Made by a program: the position numbers and the translations under genes
In this document: piece by piece, positions 1-6,004 of the stretch
How the letters are laid out: each line of letters starts with the position of its first letter
Position numbering within the stretch: the first letter of the stretch is position 1
DNA from: Actinobacteria bacterium UBA912
Lineage (GTDB): Bacteria; Actinomycetota; Coriobacteriia; Anaerosomatales; UBA912
Direction of reading: 5' to 3'
Assembly: GCA_002293965.1 (NCBI GenBank)
Contig: DBEG01000061.1
Span: 1-6,004 of the forward strand
DNA length: 6,004 bases
The notes under the pieces: generated by a model
Told to the model about the DNA's origin: nothing
The model's input: only the letters and a program-made list of their open reading frames with translations
The model's database searches: none

Positions 1-2336
1 TTCGAGGCACCCTGTGTGGCGGCAAGTGAACGCAGCACGATGCCGTCGTACACGTACTCGGTAGTGGTGGTGGCACCGAACCGTGTGACCACGGCGCGCG
101 TGCGCTGGCCTGCGGCATCATAGGAGTAAGTGGCGTTGCTCGTTCCGCGCTGCCAGCCGGTAAGCCTGCTTGCTGGGTCCCAGGTATAGGTTGTGATGAC
201 GCTGCCCGAGGCCTGGCGGATCCGCCTGCCTAGCGAGTCGTAGCGGTAGGTGGTGACCGCTGTGCCGGCCGTCGAGGTAGTAAGCCGGTCATCGCCATCG
301 AAAAGAAGCGTGGTCCGCACGGTGCCCGTGGTAACGACCCCTAAGTTGCCGCGCTCATCGAAGGAGTAGGTACGCTGAGTGGCACCGGTGTGAGCGCTTA
401 CCAGTCGCCCGGTCTCAGAGTAGGCGTAGGCAGACGTCACGGCCGCGACACCTGTGACTGTGACCGTCTCGGCAACCTTGCGGCCGGTTCCTACGTCATA
501 GGTGTAGGTGGCCGAGAGCCCGGGGCCAGTCTGCGCCGTGAGCCTACCTGCGGCATCAAACGAGGCGCTTGCGGAAAGCGAGGCGACCGTCGAGGTTACG
601 CGCCTGCCTTCGGCGTTGCGTGAGGTGACCGCCGAGCGAAGGTTCACGCCCGCAGCGGTCACGGCGCGGGTGGTCTCGCGCCCGTGCGCGTCATAGGTGA
701 TGTTGGTGGTGAGGCCCGCATGTGTGATGATCGCCGAAGATGCCCTGTTGGCGGCCGTAGCGTAGGTGAAGTCTGTGACGACGTTCGTGGTGCTGGAACT
801 CCCAAGGAACTCGGTGACCGTTACCGGACGCGAGAGCGCGTCGTATGCCGTATCGGTGCGCCTTATCTGTGCGCCGCCATCAGCGAGCCGCCTCTCTTGC
901 GTCACGCGCCCGAAAGCATCATAGACAAACGTGACCGTACGTCCCGCCGGATCAGTCGTCCGCAATACCCGGCCCAGACCGTCGTAGTCAGTCGTGGTCG
1001 TCCTGCCCCCCACGTTCTGGGAGATAACGCGCCCAGCTCTATCGTATACGGTCGCAGTCACGATGCCGTCGAAGTCGGTCATGGAAAGCACCTGCGAAAG
1101 TGTGTTGTGCACCGTTGTGGACGGCTGCCCGAGCTGTGCGCTTACCTGCCTTCCCAGCAGGTCGTACGCTAAGCTCGTGACCGCCTGCTGCTCTGTTCCC
1201 ACTGCCTTGATGCTCGTGATGAGCCTTCCCGCAAGGTCGTAAGCCGAGACATCGGTAACCGTGTTCGTCCCGCCTTCGACAGGGCGGGTTTCTGTGACAC
1301 GGTTGCCCGCAACATCGTAGACGAAACGAGTCCATGTGCCATCGGCGTCTTGAGTGCGCAAGACGTCGCCGCCGGGCGAGTAAGCCGTGGTGGTTGCGCT
1401 TGCATCGGGCGATCCCGGCGCGATAGAGGCAATCGTGCGTCCAAGAGCATCGTAGCGTGTGCGAGTCGCGGAGAGGAGGTCGGTTTCGGGCCTGTCCGCA
1501 GCCCACTCGGTGACGATACGGCCCGATGCGTCATACTGGCGCCTGGTGGTGCCTTCAATCGAATGCGCCGACTGGGTGACCCATCCTCGCGGATCGACCA
1601 CATGCGCGACAGTTATCGTGGGGACACCCGATGTCACGTGATCCTCCCGGATCAGATTGCCGAATCCATCGTAGGTGTTCAATACCCGCTCGATCACCTG
1701 GCCGCCTTCCGCCTGACGGTGGGTCTGGCGCACACGCCCCAGCGCATCGTAGGAGGTGACCTGCGAGGTTCCTGATGCGTCGGTGGAGCGGACCTGTCGG
1801 CCGGGCGGAGAGAACTGGTTGTTCTCCACGATGACTCCCAGGCCATCGGTACGGGAACGCAAGTTCCCGAACGCGTCATACAAGCGCCTCTCCGCTATAT
1901 CCACCAGCGCAGAGGCTGGATTCGATGAAAGCTGCACGCCTAGGTTGGATATCAGCTGAGCCTCACCTGATGGCGCGAAATCCCCGAAGGTAATCACTGC
2001 TGATTGTGTAGATGTGATCGCGCGCTCCTCGCGGGTGACACGCCCTAGAGCATCGTAGGTCCAGCTCGTTCGGGCACGCTGGTTGCCCACGTTCAGGACA
2101 TGCTCTTGCACAAGAACGTTGCCGCTTGCATCGTAGCTACGCGATACTTCCGAGCCGGATGCGGATATCTCCTGCACGACACGGTCCCTCGAACCTCCCG
2201 ATGTTCCATGGGTATATCGAGTGCGCGCCCCATCCGGATCCGTCTCAGAAGCCAGGTTGCCTCGGGTATCATAAGTCCAGGTCTGCACGCCACCCAGCGC
2301 ATCTGTCTGGCGCGTGATCTGTCCATCAGGTCCATA
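1..2336 (-). repeat. Array of about 26-28 YD repeats within the RHS protein
   Basis: From residue 1063 to the window edge the protein repeats the core Y-D-x-x-G-[RN], roughly every 28 residues on average. Clear copies include YDTRGN (1084), YDALGR (1156, 1258, 1357), YDAFGN (1215), YDLAGR, YDRAGR, YDGLGR and YDSLGR. Degenerate copies include YSPGGD, YDALSR, FDERGN, FDGDDR, WDPASR and VDPRGW. The 59-residue step between 1156 and 1215 is double length and holds a decayed unit (FAPSGEAQL). The last copy (Y1825, YDGIVL) has lost the glycine-arginine pair, as is usual just before the RHS-associated core. Such repeats build a spiral beta-sheet shell in known Rhs, Tc-toxin C and teneurin structures. 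At DNA level the units diverge well, so this is an old protein repeat and not a recent tandem duplication. Confidence 0.95.
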
Positions 2337-5300
2337 CCCGTATGTCGTCCAGTGCAGGTCGCCGCCCTCGAAGCGGGCCTCGGATCGGCCGGCCACGGTG
2401 CCAGTCGGATTCCACTCGATGTTCTCGAACGTGCTCGCGGCACCCTGTGCACCCAGGCGTGTGACCGTCACACTGCGAGTGGCGCTCCAGCTTATCGCCC
2501 CGAGTTGTGAGCCGCCCCTGCTCCAAGTGTCCAATCGCGGAGAGGCGCTGAACGCCCACGCGGCATCCGGTACTTCCTGAACGGCAAGACCGCTCAGGTG
2601 GAAGGTATCCGGCACAGCAGAGCTCTCGTACGTGTAATTCACGGTCCGGCTGTCAGAGGTACCCGGATGGTAGGTGACGGAGTTGCCGACAGTCGATGCC
2701 CCTTGCGTTGAAAGCGAAGAATACGTGACCGCTCGCGTGCCGTCAGCTGTCGAGTACACTGCACCCGTCACGCGATCACCATCAAGCCCGACCGCGATAC
2801 TCTGGCCGTTGGCGGCCCTGATCGAAAGTTGACCGGGAGTCCTGGTGTAAGAGACGACGTTTCCGTTCTGGTCACTCTCTTGGGTCAGAGCACCGTTGTG
2901 GTCGAAGGTGAGTGCAACGCCGTCCCTGAAGGCAAGGCGCCATGCTGGTCCGCCTCCTGCGGTCACACTCGTAAGCTCCGCCTTGTAGCCCTGCGGCGGT
3001 ACCCAGGCACCTCCGCGTAGGTGGAATCTGTAGACCTCGCCGGTCTCATCGACGTAATCGGCGACTCCAGCGCTTGCCTGGATGCTCTGCTCGAAGTTGA
3101 AGCGCCATCCAGGCCCGAATAGTCCTGTGCCGACGGAGCCTGAGTCGTAGCTGCGGCTCAGGCGCGCCGAAGGCCCGTGCGAGGCGATCTGAAGGTCTGT
3201 CACCGAGACGGCAAAAGTGCCATCGTCGAGTATGGCCCGAGCATCGTGGTCTGCGAAAGGTCCAAGCTCATAGTCTGTGTCAGCAGGAGATCTCTCCGCA
3301 GAAAGCGTCCTGTTGTCGAGGGAGACGAGTAGGTCAGGCATGTTCGACAGGGTGACTGCGGCAGGAGTGCCTGTCGGAAGTACCTTGAACGAGTAGACCG
3401 CAAGGCCGTCAAGCGCCGTTCCGGCCGTCTTGGCGTAAAGCGGCCGCGGGTCATCCCGAAGATCGAGTCCACCGGATAGCCCGAACTGGTTGACTGTGGA
3501 GCTCGAAGGCAGGCTGGCTATCCTGGAATCGGAGGGATACAGGCCCCTGCCCCGTGTACTCCACGTCGTTACCGTAGCGGGCACCGAGGCGACCTGCCTG
3601 TAGGTATGACCGTCATGAAGGAAAATCTGATAGCCAGTAGCAGCTATGCATGCAGGCCAGGAAAGGTCGACCCACCCTCTTCCGCGGTCGGCTGCATCGT
3701 TTGGCGTATCGGAGATGCCGTCGCCATCAGTATCGACTTCGGTGAACCACTCGGTGGTAGAGCCGACTCTCGCGGTAGGCAGCACCGGCGTGAACTGCCG
3801 CCACTCTGTCCACGCAGACCATACCGGCAAAGAGTTGATGTTTGCGGTAAATGATGTGCGGACTCTCACGAAGTACGGGTTGTTGTGCTTCCACCCGCCT
3901 TGCGGTGCGGTGATGTTGTGTGTGTTGACGGTGCCGGTACCCGACATGTTTGAGACAGATGCGGTCCCCGGTGATTCTGCGACTTGTATCTCCCACCAGT
4001 CCTGAGCGGCGTCGCCGGTGTAGTTCCACCTTACCTGCGGCAGGATCGTCTCTGTGGCAGAGGCGGACAGTGTGACCTGGGGCGGCCGGGCGTAGTAGAT
4101 CGAGACAAGCGGCCTTTCTTGGTTGCGCTCGACTGACTTGAACGCGAAGTGAGCACCTGGGCTCGTCTCAAGGTGTATGGTGCACTGCTGCGTACCGTTC
4201 TGCTGCCAGTACTCCAGCGCAGAGGTGATGTCAGGCCCATTCCACCAGCCCTCATCTACTGTGAAGGGGGTGTTACTCGGTATCGGCTCAGGCTTAGGAA
4301 GGTTTTGGAAGTTGTTCCAGGTGGTTGTTCCGATGTTGATGTCTCCCGTGTGACGCTTGGCGATAATATCGCCTGGCACGCCCGTACTCGTATGGAAAAG
4401 CCATATCCTACCCTCAAGCGGCTTATGACCGGTGGCCTTCTTGGCTGCAAGATCGCCTACTAGCGAGACCGGCAACTTGATAAGGCCGTACTCGGTCCAG
4501 TTGGCGGTAGGGTTTCCTGAGTTGAGCCAGATGAAGTTGGATCCGGCGTAGACGGTATCCAGGAACCCGGGTCTGTTCGAGACGTAGGTGTCAAGCGGGA
4601 GTCCTTCTGCATACAGGGTCGGATCGATGAAGACGGGATATACCCTGCTTGGATCATCGAGCCAGGCGCGGTCGGCCACGACGTCGAGTCTATACGCCTT
4701 GCCTTGTTCAGCAAGCCTGTAGTGGACGCCGTCGCTGAAAGCGGGGCCCGTCTTGTCAGCAGCCGAATCCCACATGAAAGGAGCAGGGATGGTGATTTCC
4801 GTTTCCCCTGCCGTATCGACCAGGATGATCGAGCCGTCGGCTTGGAGGCTAGGTGTGAGTCCTTCTGTTTCAAGAAGAAAGCTGTAGGTGTTCTCAGGTA
4901 CGCGCTTAGGTACTACGATCGTCTCTTTGAGGCCGCCGGGAAGCGATTCGTACTTGAGCGTGGCGTTGGCGAAGGCATCTGCGTATTCAACCTCTTCTTT
5001 GGAGGATGCCTTGGCGCGTGGCCTTCCATTACCGAGCCGTGCACCGTTGCGTGACCCATTCCACATCGGCCGCATGGAGACGCTTACCTCTTGCTTGGAA
5101 AGGGTGACGCTACCGCCGGAGAGGTCGACGGGAAGTTCGATATCAAACGAGTTCGCCTCATTCACAAGGACCTCTTTGCCCCTGCGCTGCTCCTTTACGA
5201 GATCCTTGTCGATCTTCTTGTAATCCCCGGTCTTCTCATCCTTGTAATGGATGGGCTCTGCGAAGTACTCGGCGCGGACATTACCGTCCTCAAGAAGGAA

Positions 5301-5522
5301 TTGGCGCGAATCCGCTGTCCGCTCCTCGACGATCTCCTTGACGATGTCAGGCATATCCTCGCTTGGATCGGCGGGGTCAGGTGCAGGGCTTTGTGTCGCA
5401 GTCCCGGAGACAGGCGCTGCTGTCGCAGGCGGGACACTTTCCGCAAGCGGCCCCACGACAAGCACCACTGCCAGAACACACGCTAGGATACGACTGAATA
5501 GTCCACCCCTGGAACGGTACAT
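1..5522 (-). CDS. Exported RHS/YD-repeat protein, WapA/polymorphic-toxin-like (3' end outside window)
   Basis: The frame is open from ATG at 5522 to base 1, giving 1840 complete codons. ATG 5522 is the only start available: reading upstream in frame there is no ATG, GTG or TTG before a TAA at 5592-5594. A purine-rich ribosome binding site lies 9 bases before it and a signal peptide directly follows it. Visible order: signal peptide (1-35); WapA-like N-terminal region (about 60-302, with IHYKD at 91-95 and IDPT at 299-302); DNRLRE-like domain (about 311-478); FnIII-like segments (about 480-579 and 616-716); DTDGDGISD (597-605); DUF6531-like segment (about 769-894, GPGW at 803-806); linker; YD repeats from 1063 onward. 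In this family the YD repeats form a hollow beta shell that encloses a C-terminal toxin cleaved off at the RHS core. Core and toxin are outside the window, so toxicity is inferred from family only. An adhesin or wall-associated YD protein without toxin is the main alternative. The RHS/YD assignment is very sure; the function is not. Confidence 0.95.
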   Translation of the reverse strand, partial: MYRSRGGLFSRILACVLAVVLVVGPLAESVPPATAAPVSGTATQSPAPDPADPSEDMPDIVKEIVEERTADSRQFLLEDGNVRAEYFAEPIHYKDEKTGDYKKIDKDLVKEQRRGKEVLVNEANSFDIELPVDLSGGSVTLSKQEVSVSMRPMWNGSRNGARLGNGRPRAKASSKEEVEYADAFANATLKYESLPGGLKETIVVPKRVPENTYSFLLETEGLTPSLQADGSIILVDTAGETEITIPAPFMWDSAADKTGPAFSDGVHYRLAEQGKAYRLDVVADRAWLDDPSRVYPVFIDPTLYAEGLPLDTYVSNRPGFLDTVYAGSNFIWLNSGNPTANWTEYGLIKLPVSLVGDLAAKKATGHKPLEGRIWLFHTSTGVPGDIIAKRHTGDINIGTTTWNNFQNLPKPEPIPSNTPFTVDEGWWNGPDITSALEYWQQNGTQQCTIHLETSPGAHFAFKSVERNQERPLVSIYYARPPQVTLSASATETILPQVRWNYTGDAAQDWWEIQVAESPGTASVSNMSGTGTVNTHNITAPQGGWKHNNPYFVRVRTSFTANINSLPVWSAWTEWRQFTPVLPTARVGSTTEWFTEVDTDGDGISDTPNDAADRGRGWVDLSWPACIAATGYQIFLHDGHTYRQVASVPATVTTWSTRGRGLYPSDSRIASLPSSSTVNQFGLSGGLDLRDDPRPLYAKTAGTALDGLAVYSFKVLPTGTPAAVTLSNMPDLLVSLDNRTLSAERSPADTDYELGPFADHDARAILDDGTFAVSVTDLQIASHGPSARLSRSYDSGSVGTGLFGPGWRFNFEQSIQASAGVADYVDETGEVYRFHLRGGAWVPPQGYKAELTSVTAGGGPAWRLAFRDGVALTFDHNGALTQESDQNGNVVSYTRTPGQLSIRAANGQSIAVGLDGDRVTGAVYSTADGTRAVTYSSLSTQGASTVGNSVTYHPGTSDSRTVNYTYESSAVPDTFHLSGLAVQEVPDAAWAFSASPRLDTWSRGGSQLGAISWSATRSVTVTRLGAQGAASTFENIEWNPTGTVAGRSEARFEGGDLHWTTYGYGPDGQITRQTDALGGVQTWTYDTRGNLASETDPDGARTRYTHGTSGGSRDRVVQEISASGSEVSRSYDASGNVLVQEHVLNVGNQRARTSWTYDALGRVTREERAITSTQSAVITFGDFAPSGEAQLISNLGVQLSSNPASALVDIAERRLYDAFGNLRSRTDGLGVIVENNQFSPPGRQVRSTDASGTSQVTSYDALGRVRQTHRQAEGGQVIERVLNTYDGFGNLIREDHVTSGVPTITVAHVVDPRGWVTQSAHSIEGTTRRQYDASGRIVTEWAADRPETDLLSATRTRYDALGRTIASIAPGSPDASATTTAYSPGGDVLRTQDADGTWTRFVYDVAGNRVTETRPVEGGTNTVTDVSAYDLAGRLITSIKAVGTEQQAVTSLAYDLLGRQVSAQLGQPSTTVHNTLSQVLSMTDFDGIVTATVYDRAGRVISQNVGGRTTTTDYDGLGRVLRTTDPAGRTVTFVYDAFGRVTQERRLADGGAQIRRTDTAYDALSRPVTVTEFLGSSSTTNVVTDFTYATAANRASSAIITHAGLTTNITYDAHGRETTRAVTAAGVNLRSAVTSRNAEGRRVTSTVASLSASASFDAAGRLTAQTGPGLSATYTYDVGTGRKVAETVTVTGVAAVTSAYAYSETGRLVSAHTGATQRTYSFDERGNLGVVTTGTVRTTLLFDGDDRLTTSTAGTAVTTYRYDSLGRRIRQASGSVITTYTWDPASRLTGWQRGTSNATYSYDAAGQRTRAVVTRFGATTTTEYVYDGIVLRSLAATQGAS
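2841..3218 (-). other. DUF6531-like segment at the head of the RHS region
   Basis: Residues about 769-894 contain FAVSVTDLQIAS, ARLSRSYDSGS (RSYDS at 790-794), FGPGWRFNFE (starting at 802), then a YVDETGEVYRF strand and a FDHNGALTQESDQNGNVVSY strand. The R-x-Y-D/N-S followed about ten residues later by FGxGW is the signature of the DUF6531 module that opens many Gram-positive and proteobacterial RHS regions. Here the YD array does not begin at once: residues 895-1062 form a linker without clear repeats (except weak ones such as VNYTYES), which contains VQEVPDAAWAFS and a Trp-rich stretch. Confidence 0.7.
3375..4085 (-). other. Two fibronectin-III-like segments flanking a DxDxDG loop
   Basis: The first segment (about residues 480-579) starts PPQVTLSASA, has a central W-N-Y-T...WWEIQVAES strand, and a YFVRVRT strand followed by a W-x-x-W-T-E-W-R-Q-F ending. 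This is the familiar FnIII pattern seen before RHS regions. The second (about 616-716) has VDLSWPA, GYQIFLHDG, an inserted loop, then LAVYSFKVLPTG. Between them, residues 597-605 read DTDGDGISD, a calcium-loop motif as in thrombospondin type 3 and dockerin-like repeats. The FnIII assignment rests on strand pattern only. Such modules commonly act as spacers that hold the toxin-bearing shell away from the cell wall. Confidence 0.55.
4089..4592 (-). other. DNRLRE-like beta domain in the RHS protein
   Basis: Residues about 311-478 begin with DTYV right after the YPVFIDPT motif, and run through a segment beginning VYAGSNFIWLN, then YGLIKLPVS, TTTWNNF, DITSALEYWQ and FKSVERNQERPLVSIYY. This order (DxYV start, a middle LIKF/LPxS strand, a TxxWN strand, DIT..v..W, then S.E......P.L.I.Y) is the usual layout of the DNRLRE domains found near the N-terminus of many secreted Gram-positive RHS and wall proteins. 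The boundaries are by eye. The domain is thought to be a surface or carbohydrate-associated beta module; its ligand is unknown. Confidence 0.7.
5418..5522 (-). other. Sec-type signal peptide of the RHS protein
   Basis: Residues 1-11 form a basic n-region with Arg at 3, 5 and 11. Residues 12-24 (ILACVLAVVLVVG) form the hydrophobic core. Likely signal peptidase I sites are A-T-A at 33-35, or P-L-A at 25-27. The Cys at 15 lies inside the hydrophobic core and is not a lipobox cysteine. There is no twin arginine. The protein is therefore expected to leave the cytoplasm by the Sec route, like B. subtilis WapA and unlike the type VI-delivered Rhs proteins of Gram-negatives, which have no signal peptide. 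Confidence 0.85.
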
Positions 5523-5531
5523 GAAAACGCC

Positions 5532-5539
5532 CCTCTCCC
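5532..5539 (-). promoter_or_regulatory. Ribosome binding site of the RHS gene
   Basis: On the minus strand GGGAGAGG is followed by 9 bases (GGCGTTTTC) and then the ATG at 5522. It is a purine-rich, GGAG-containing site at a workable distance. It supports this start over the out-of-frame ATG at 5548, which has no comparable site. Confidence 0.6.
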
Positions 5540-5604
5540 GACCCCCATGGATCGAAACCTCAACCTGCTGTCCCCAGCCCCTATAGCCGGTTTATACAAC
5601 GGCC

Positions 5605-5620
5605 ATTGTGAACGATTGTG
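5605..5620 (-). repeat. Short direct repeat CACAAT-4-CACAAT in the intergenic region
   Basis: Minus-strand CACAAT occurs twice, at 5620-5615 and 5610-5605, with identical hexamers set 10 bases apart (one helical turn). The second copy coincides with the proposed -10 box. Spacing by one turn suits a regulator that binds one face of the DNA, but hexamers this short can also arise by chance. Confidence 0.35.
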
Positions 5621-5633
5621 CTGCATAGTGCAA
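5605..5633 (-). promoter_or_regulatory. Possible weak sigma-70-type promoter for the RHS gene
   Basis: On the minus strand TTGCAC (5633-5628) and CACAAT (5610-5605) are separated by 17 bases. They match 3 of 6 and 4 of 6 bases of the housekeeping -35 and -10 boxes. Downstream there would be about 75 bases of leader before the ATG. A TATAAA at 5590-5595 is a better -10 by itself but has no -35 at a suitable distance. The 140-base gap is longer than usual within a tight operon, which favours a separate promoter. Read-through from the permease gene is also possible, since I see no convincing terminator between them. Confidence 0.25.
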
Positions 5634-5662
5634 TAGAAATATCCGACGGCGCGAGTATGGCC

Positions 5663-6004
5663 TCACAGCGCCCGGTCGATGATGAGCGCCATCAGCACCG
5701 TCGGAAGCGCGCCGGCGATCACGAGCGCATAGTTGAACTGCGCGATCCCAGCGAATATCGAGAGGCCGAAACCGCCCGCCCCGACTATCGCCCCCATTGC
5801 GGCCGCGCTGACGTTGATGATCATCATGTTCTTGATGCCGCCGATGATCACCGGGGCTGCCAGCGGTGCCTGGATCCTGAAGAATCGCTGGCGGGCATCC
5901 ATCCCCATCCCCGTGGCCGCGTCGACCACAGAGGGCGAGACGCTCCCGACTCCCGCGACGACCGCGACCATCACCGGCAGCACGCTGTAGACCGCCAAAG
6001 CCAC
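5663..6004 (-). CDS. ABC transporter permease, osmoprotectant (betaine/choline) type, C-terminal part
   Basis: The 113 visible residues are the C-terminal half of a binding-protein-dependent transport permease. It is an inner-membrane subunit that, with an ATPase and a binding protein, imports compatible solutes such as glycine betaine, choline or carnitine. Visible residues 28-47 fit the EAA loop pattern that docks on the ATPase, EAA-x3-G-x9-I-x-LP, here DAA...G...IQAP with D for E and A for L. Before it is a hydrophobic segment (ALAVYSVLPVMVAVVAGV). After it come two more, around residues 48-77 and 90-109. The AAMGAIVGAGGFG stretch and the GIAQFNYALVIAGALP ending match OpuCB/OpuCD and ProW-type permeases better than MetI-type ones. 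The stop is TGA at 5663-5665, and the protein ends only a few residues past the last membrane segment. The 5' end lies beyond the window. The first codon seen, GTG at 6004, is inside the gene and not a start. Ligand specificity cannot be read from this fragment. Confidence 0.9.
   Translation of the reverse strand: MALAVYSVLPVMVAVVAGVGSVSPSVVDAATGMGMDARQRFFRIQAPLAAPVIIGGIKNMMIINVSAAAMGAIVGAGGFGLSIFAGIAQFNYALVIAGALPTVLMALIIDRAL

Noticed and set aside
684..1172. Plus-strand open frame of 162 codons inside the YD region
   Set aside because: It lies antisense to the in-frame RHS coding sequence. Its product is rich in Arg, Cys and Pro with no recognisable domain, which is typical of a shadow frame opposite GC-rich repeats.
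1..2300. Recurrent short plus-strand motif (gcatcgta and variants) that might suggest a CRISPR or tandem DNA repeat
   Set aside because: Each copy is the antisense of the codons for Y-D-A in the YD repeats. Spacing is irregular and the flanking bases diverge, so it is protein-level repetition only.
2100..2510. Plus-strand open frame of 136 codons
   Set aside because: It is opposite the first YD repeats and the linker. It shows no domain or convincing ribosome binding site, and the minus-strand reading is clear family sequence throughout.
5091..5486. Plus-strand open frame of 131 codons with a hydrophobic stretch (LLVIPGLLILVMDGL)
   Set aside because: It is opposite the RHS N-terminal region, which reads as recognisable WapA-like sequence on the minus strand (IHYKD, KKIDKDL). 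The hydrophobicity is a by-product of the charged codons opposite.
5475..5487. Lipobox-like L-A-C at residues 13-15 of the RHS protein
   Set aside because: The cysteine lies at the start of the hydrophobic core instead of after it, so it cannot be the lipidation site of a normal lipoprotein signal.
5483..5548. Small open frame from ATG at 5548 overlapping the RHS start
   Set aside because: It is out of frame with the RHS gene, about 21 codons long, has no good ribosome binding site, and the peptide shows no known leader features.
5601..5662. Inverted repeat GGCCAT ... ATGGCC as a terminator or operator
   Set aside because: The arms are only 6 bases and about 50 bases apart, with no T-run after the second arm. 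This is too weak for a terminator and expected by chance in GC-rich DNA.

Overview
The window holds two genes, both on the minus strand. At the right edge (5663-6004) is the C-terminal part of an ABC-transporter permease of the glycine betaine/choline/osmoprotectant family (OpuCB/ProW-like). After a 140-base gap comes one very large reading frame. It starts at 5522 and stays open, with no stop codon, to base 1, so at least 1840 residues are visible and the 3' end lies outside the window. I followed this frame codon by codon. It encodes an exported RHS/YD-repeat protein of the WapA / polymorphic-toxin type. Nothing on the plus strand looks like a real gene.

The large protein reads, in order: a Sec signal peptide; a WapA-like N-terminal region ending in a YPVFIDPT motif; a DNRLRE-like beta domain; two fibronectin-III-like segments with an aspartate-rich calcium-loop motif between them; a DUF6531-like segment with a YDS...FGPGW signature; a linker; and an array of about 26-28 YD repeats (Y-D-x-x-G-R/N) that runs off the window. 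The last visible repeat (EYVYDGIVL) resembles the stretch that usually comes just before the RHS-associated core. The core, any C-terminal toxin and any immunity gene would therefore lie to the left of base 1 and cannot be judged here.

The organism is probably a GC-rich Gram-positive, perhaps in or near the Actinobacteria/Coriobacteriia. This rests on the high GC, the G/C-ending codons of the permease, the Sec signal without a lipobox, and the DNRLRE-plus-RHS layout. It is an inference, not an identification. The two genes do not obviously work together. The RHS gene follows the transporter gene on the same strand, has its own ribosome binding site and possibly its own weak promoter, and uses G/C-ending codons less strictly. 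It may be an accessory gene placed downstream of a housekeeping transport operon.

The part that would decide whether an undescribed effector system is present, the C-terminal tip, is not in this window.
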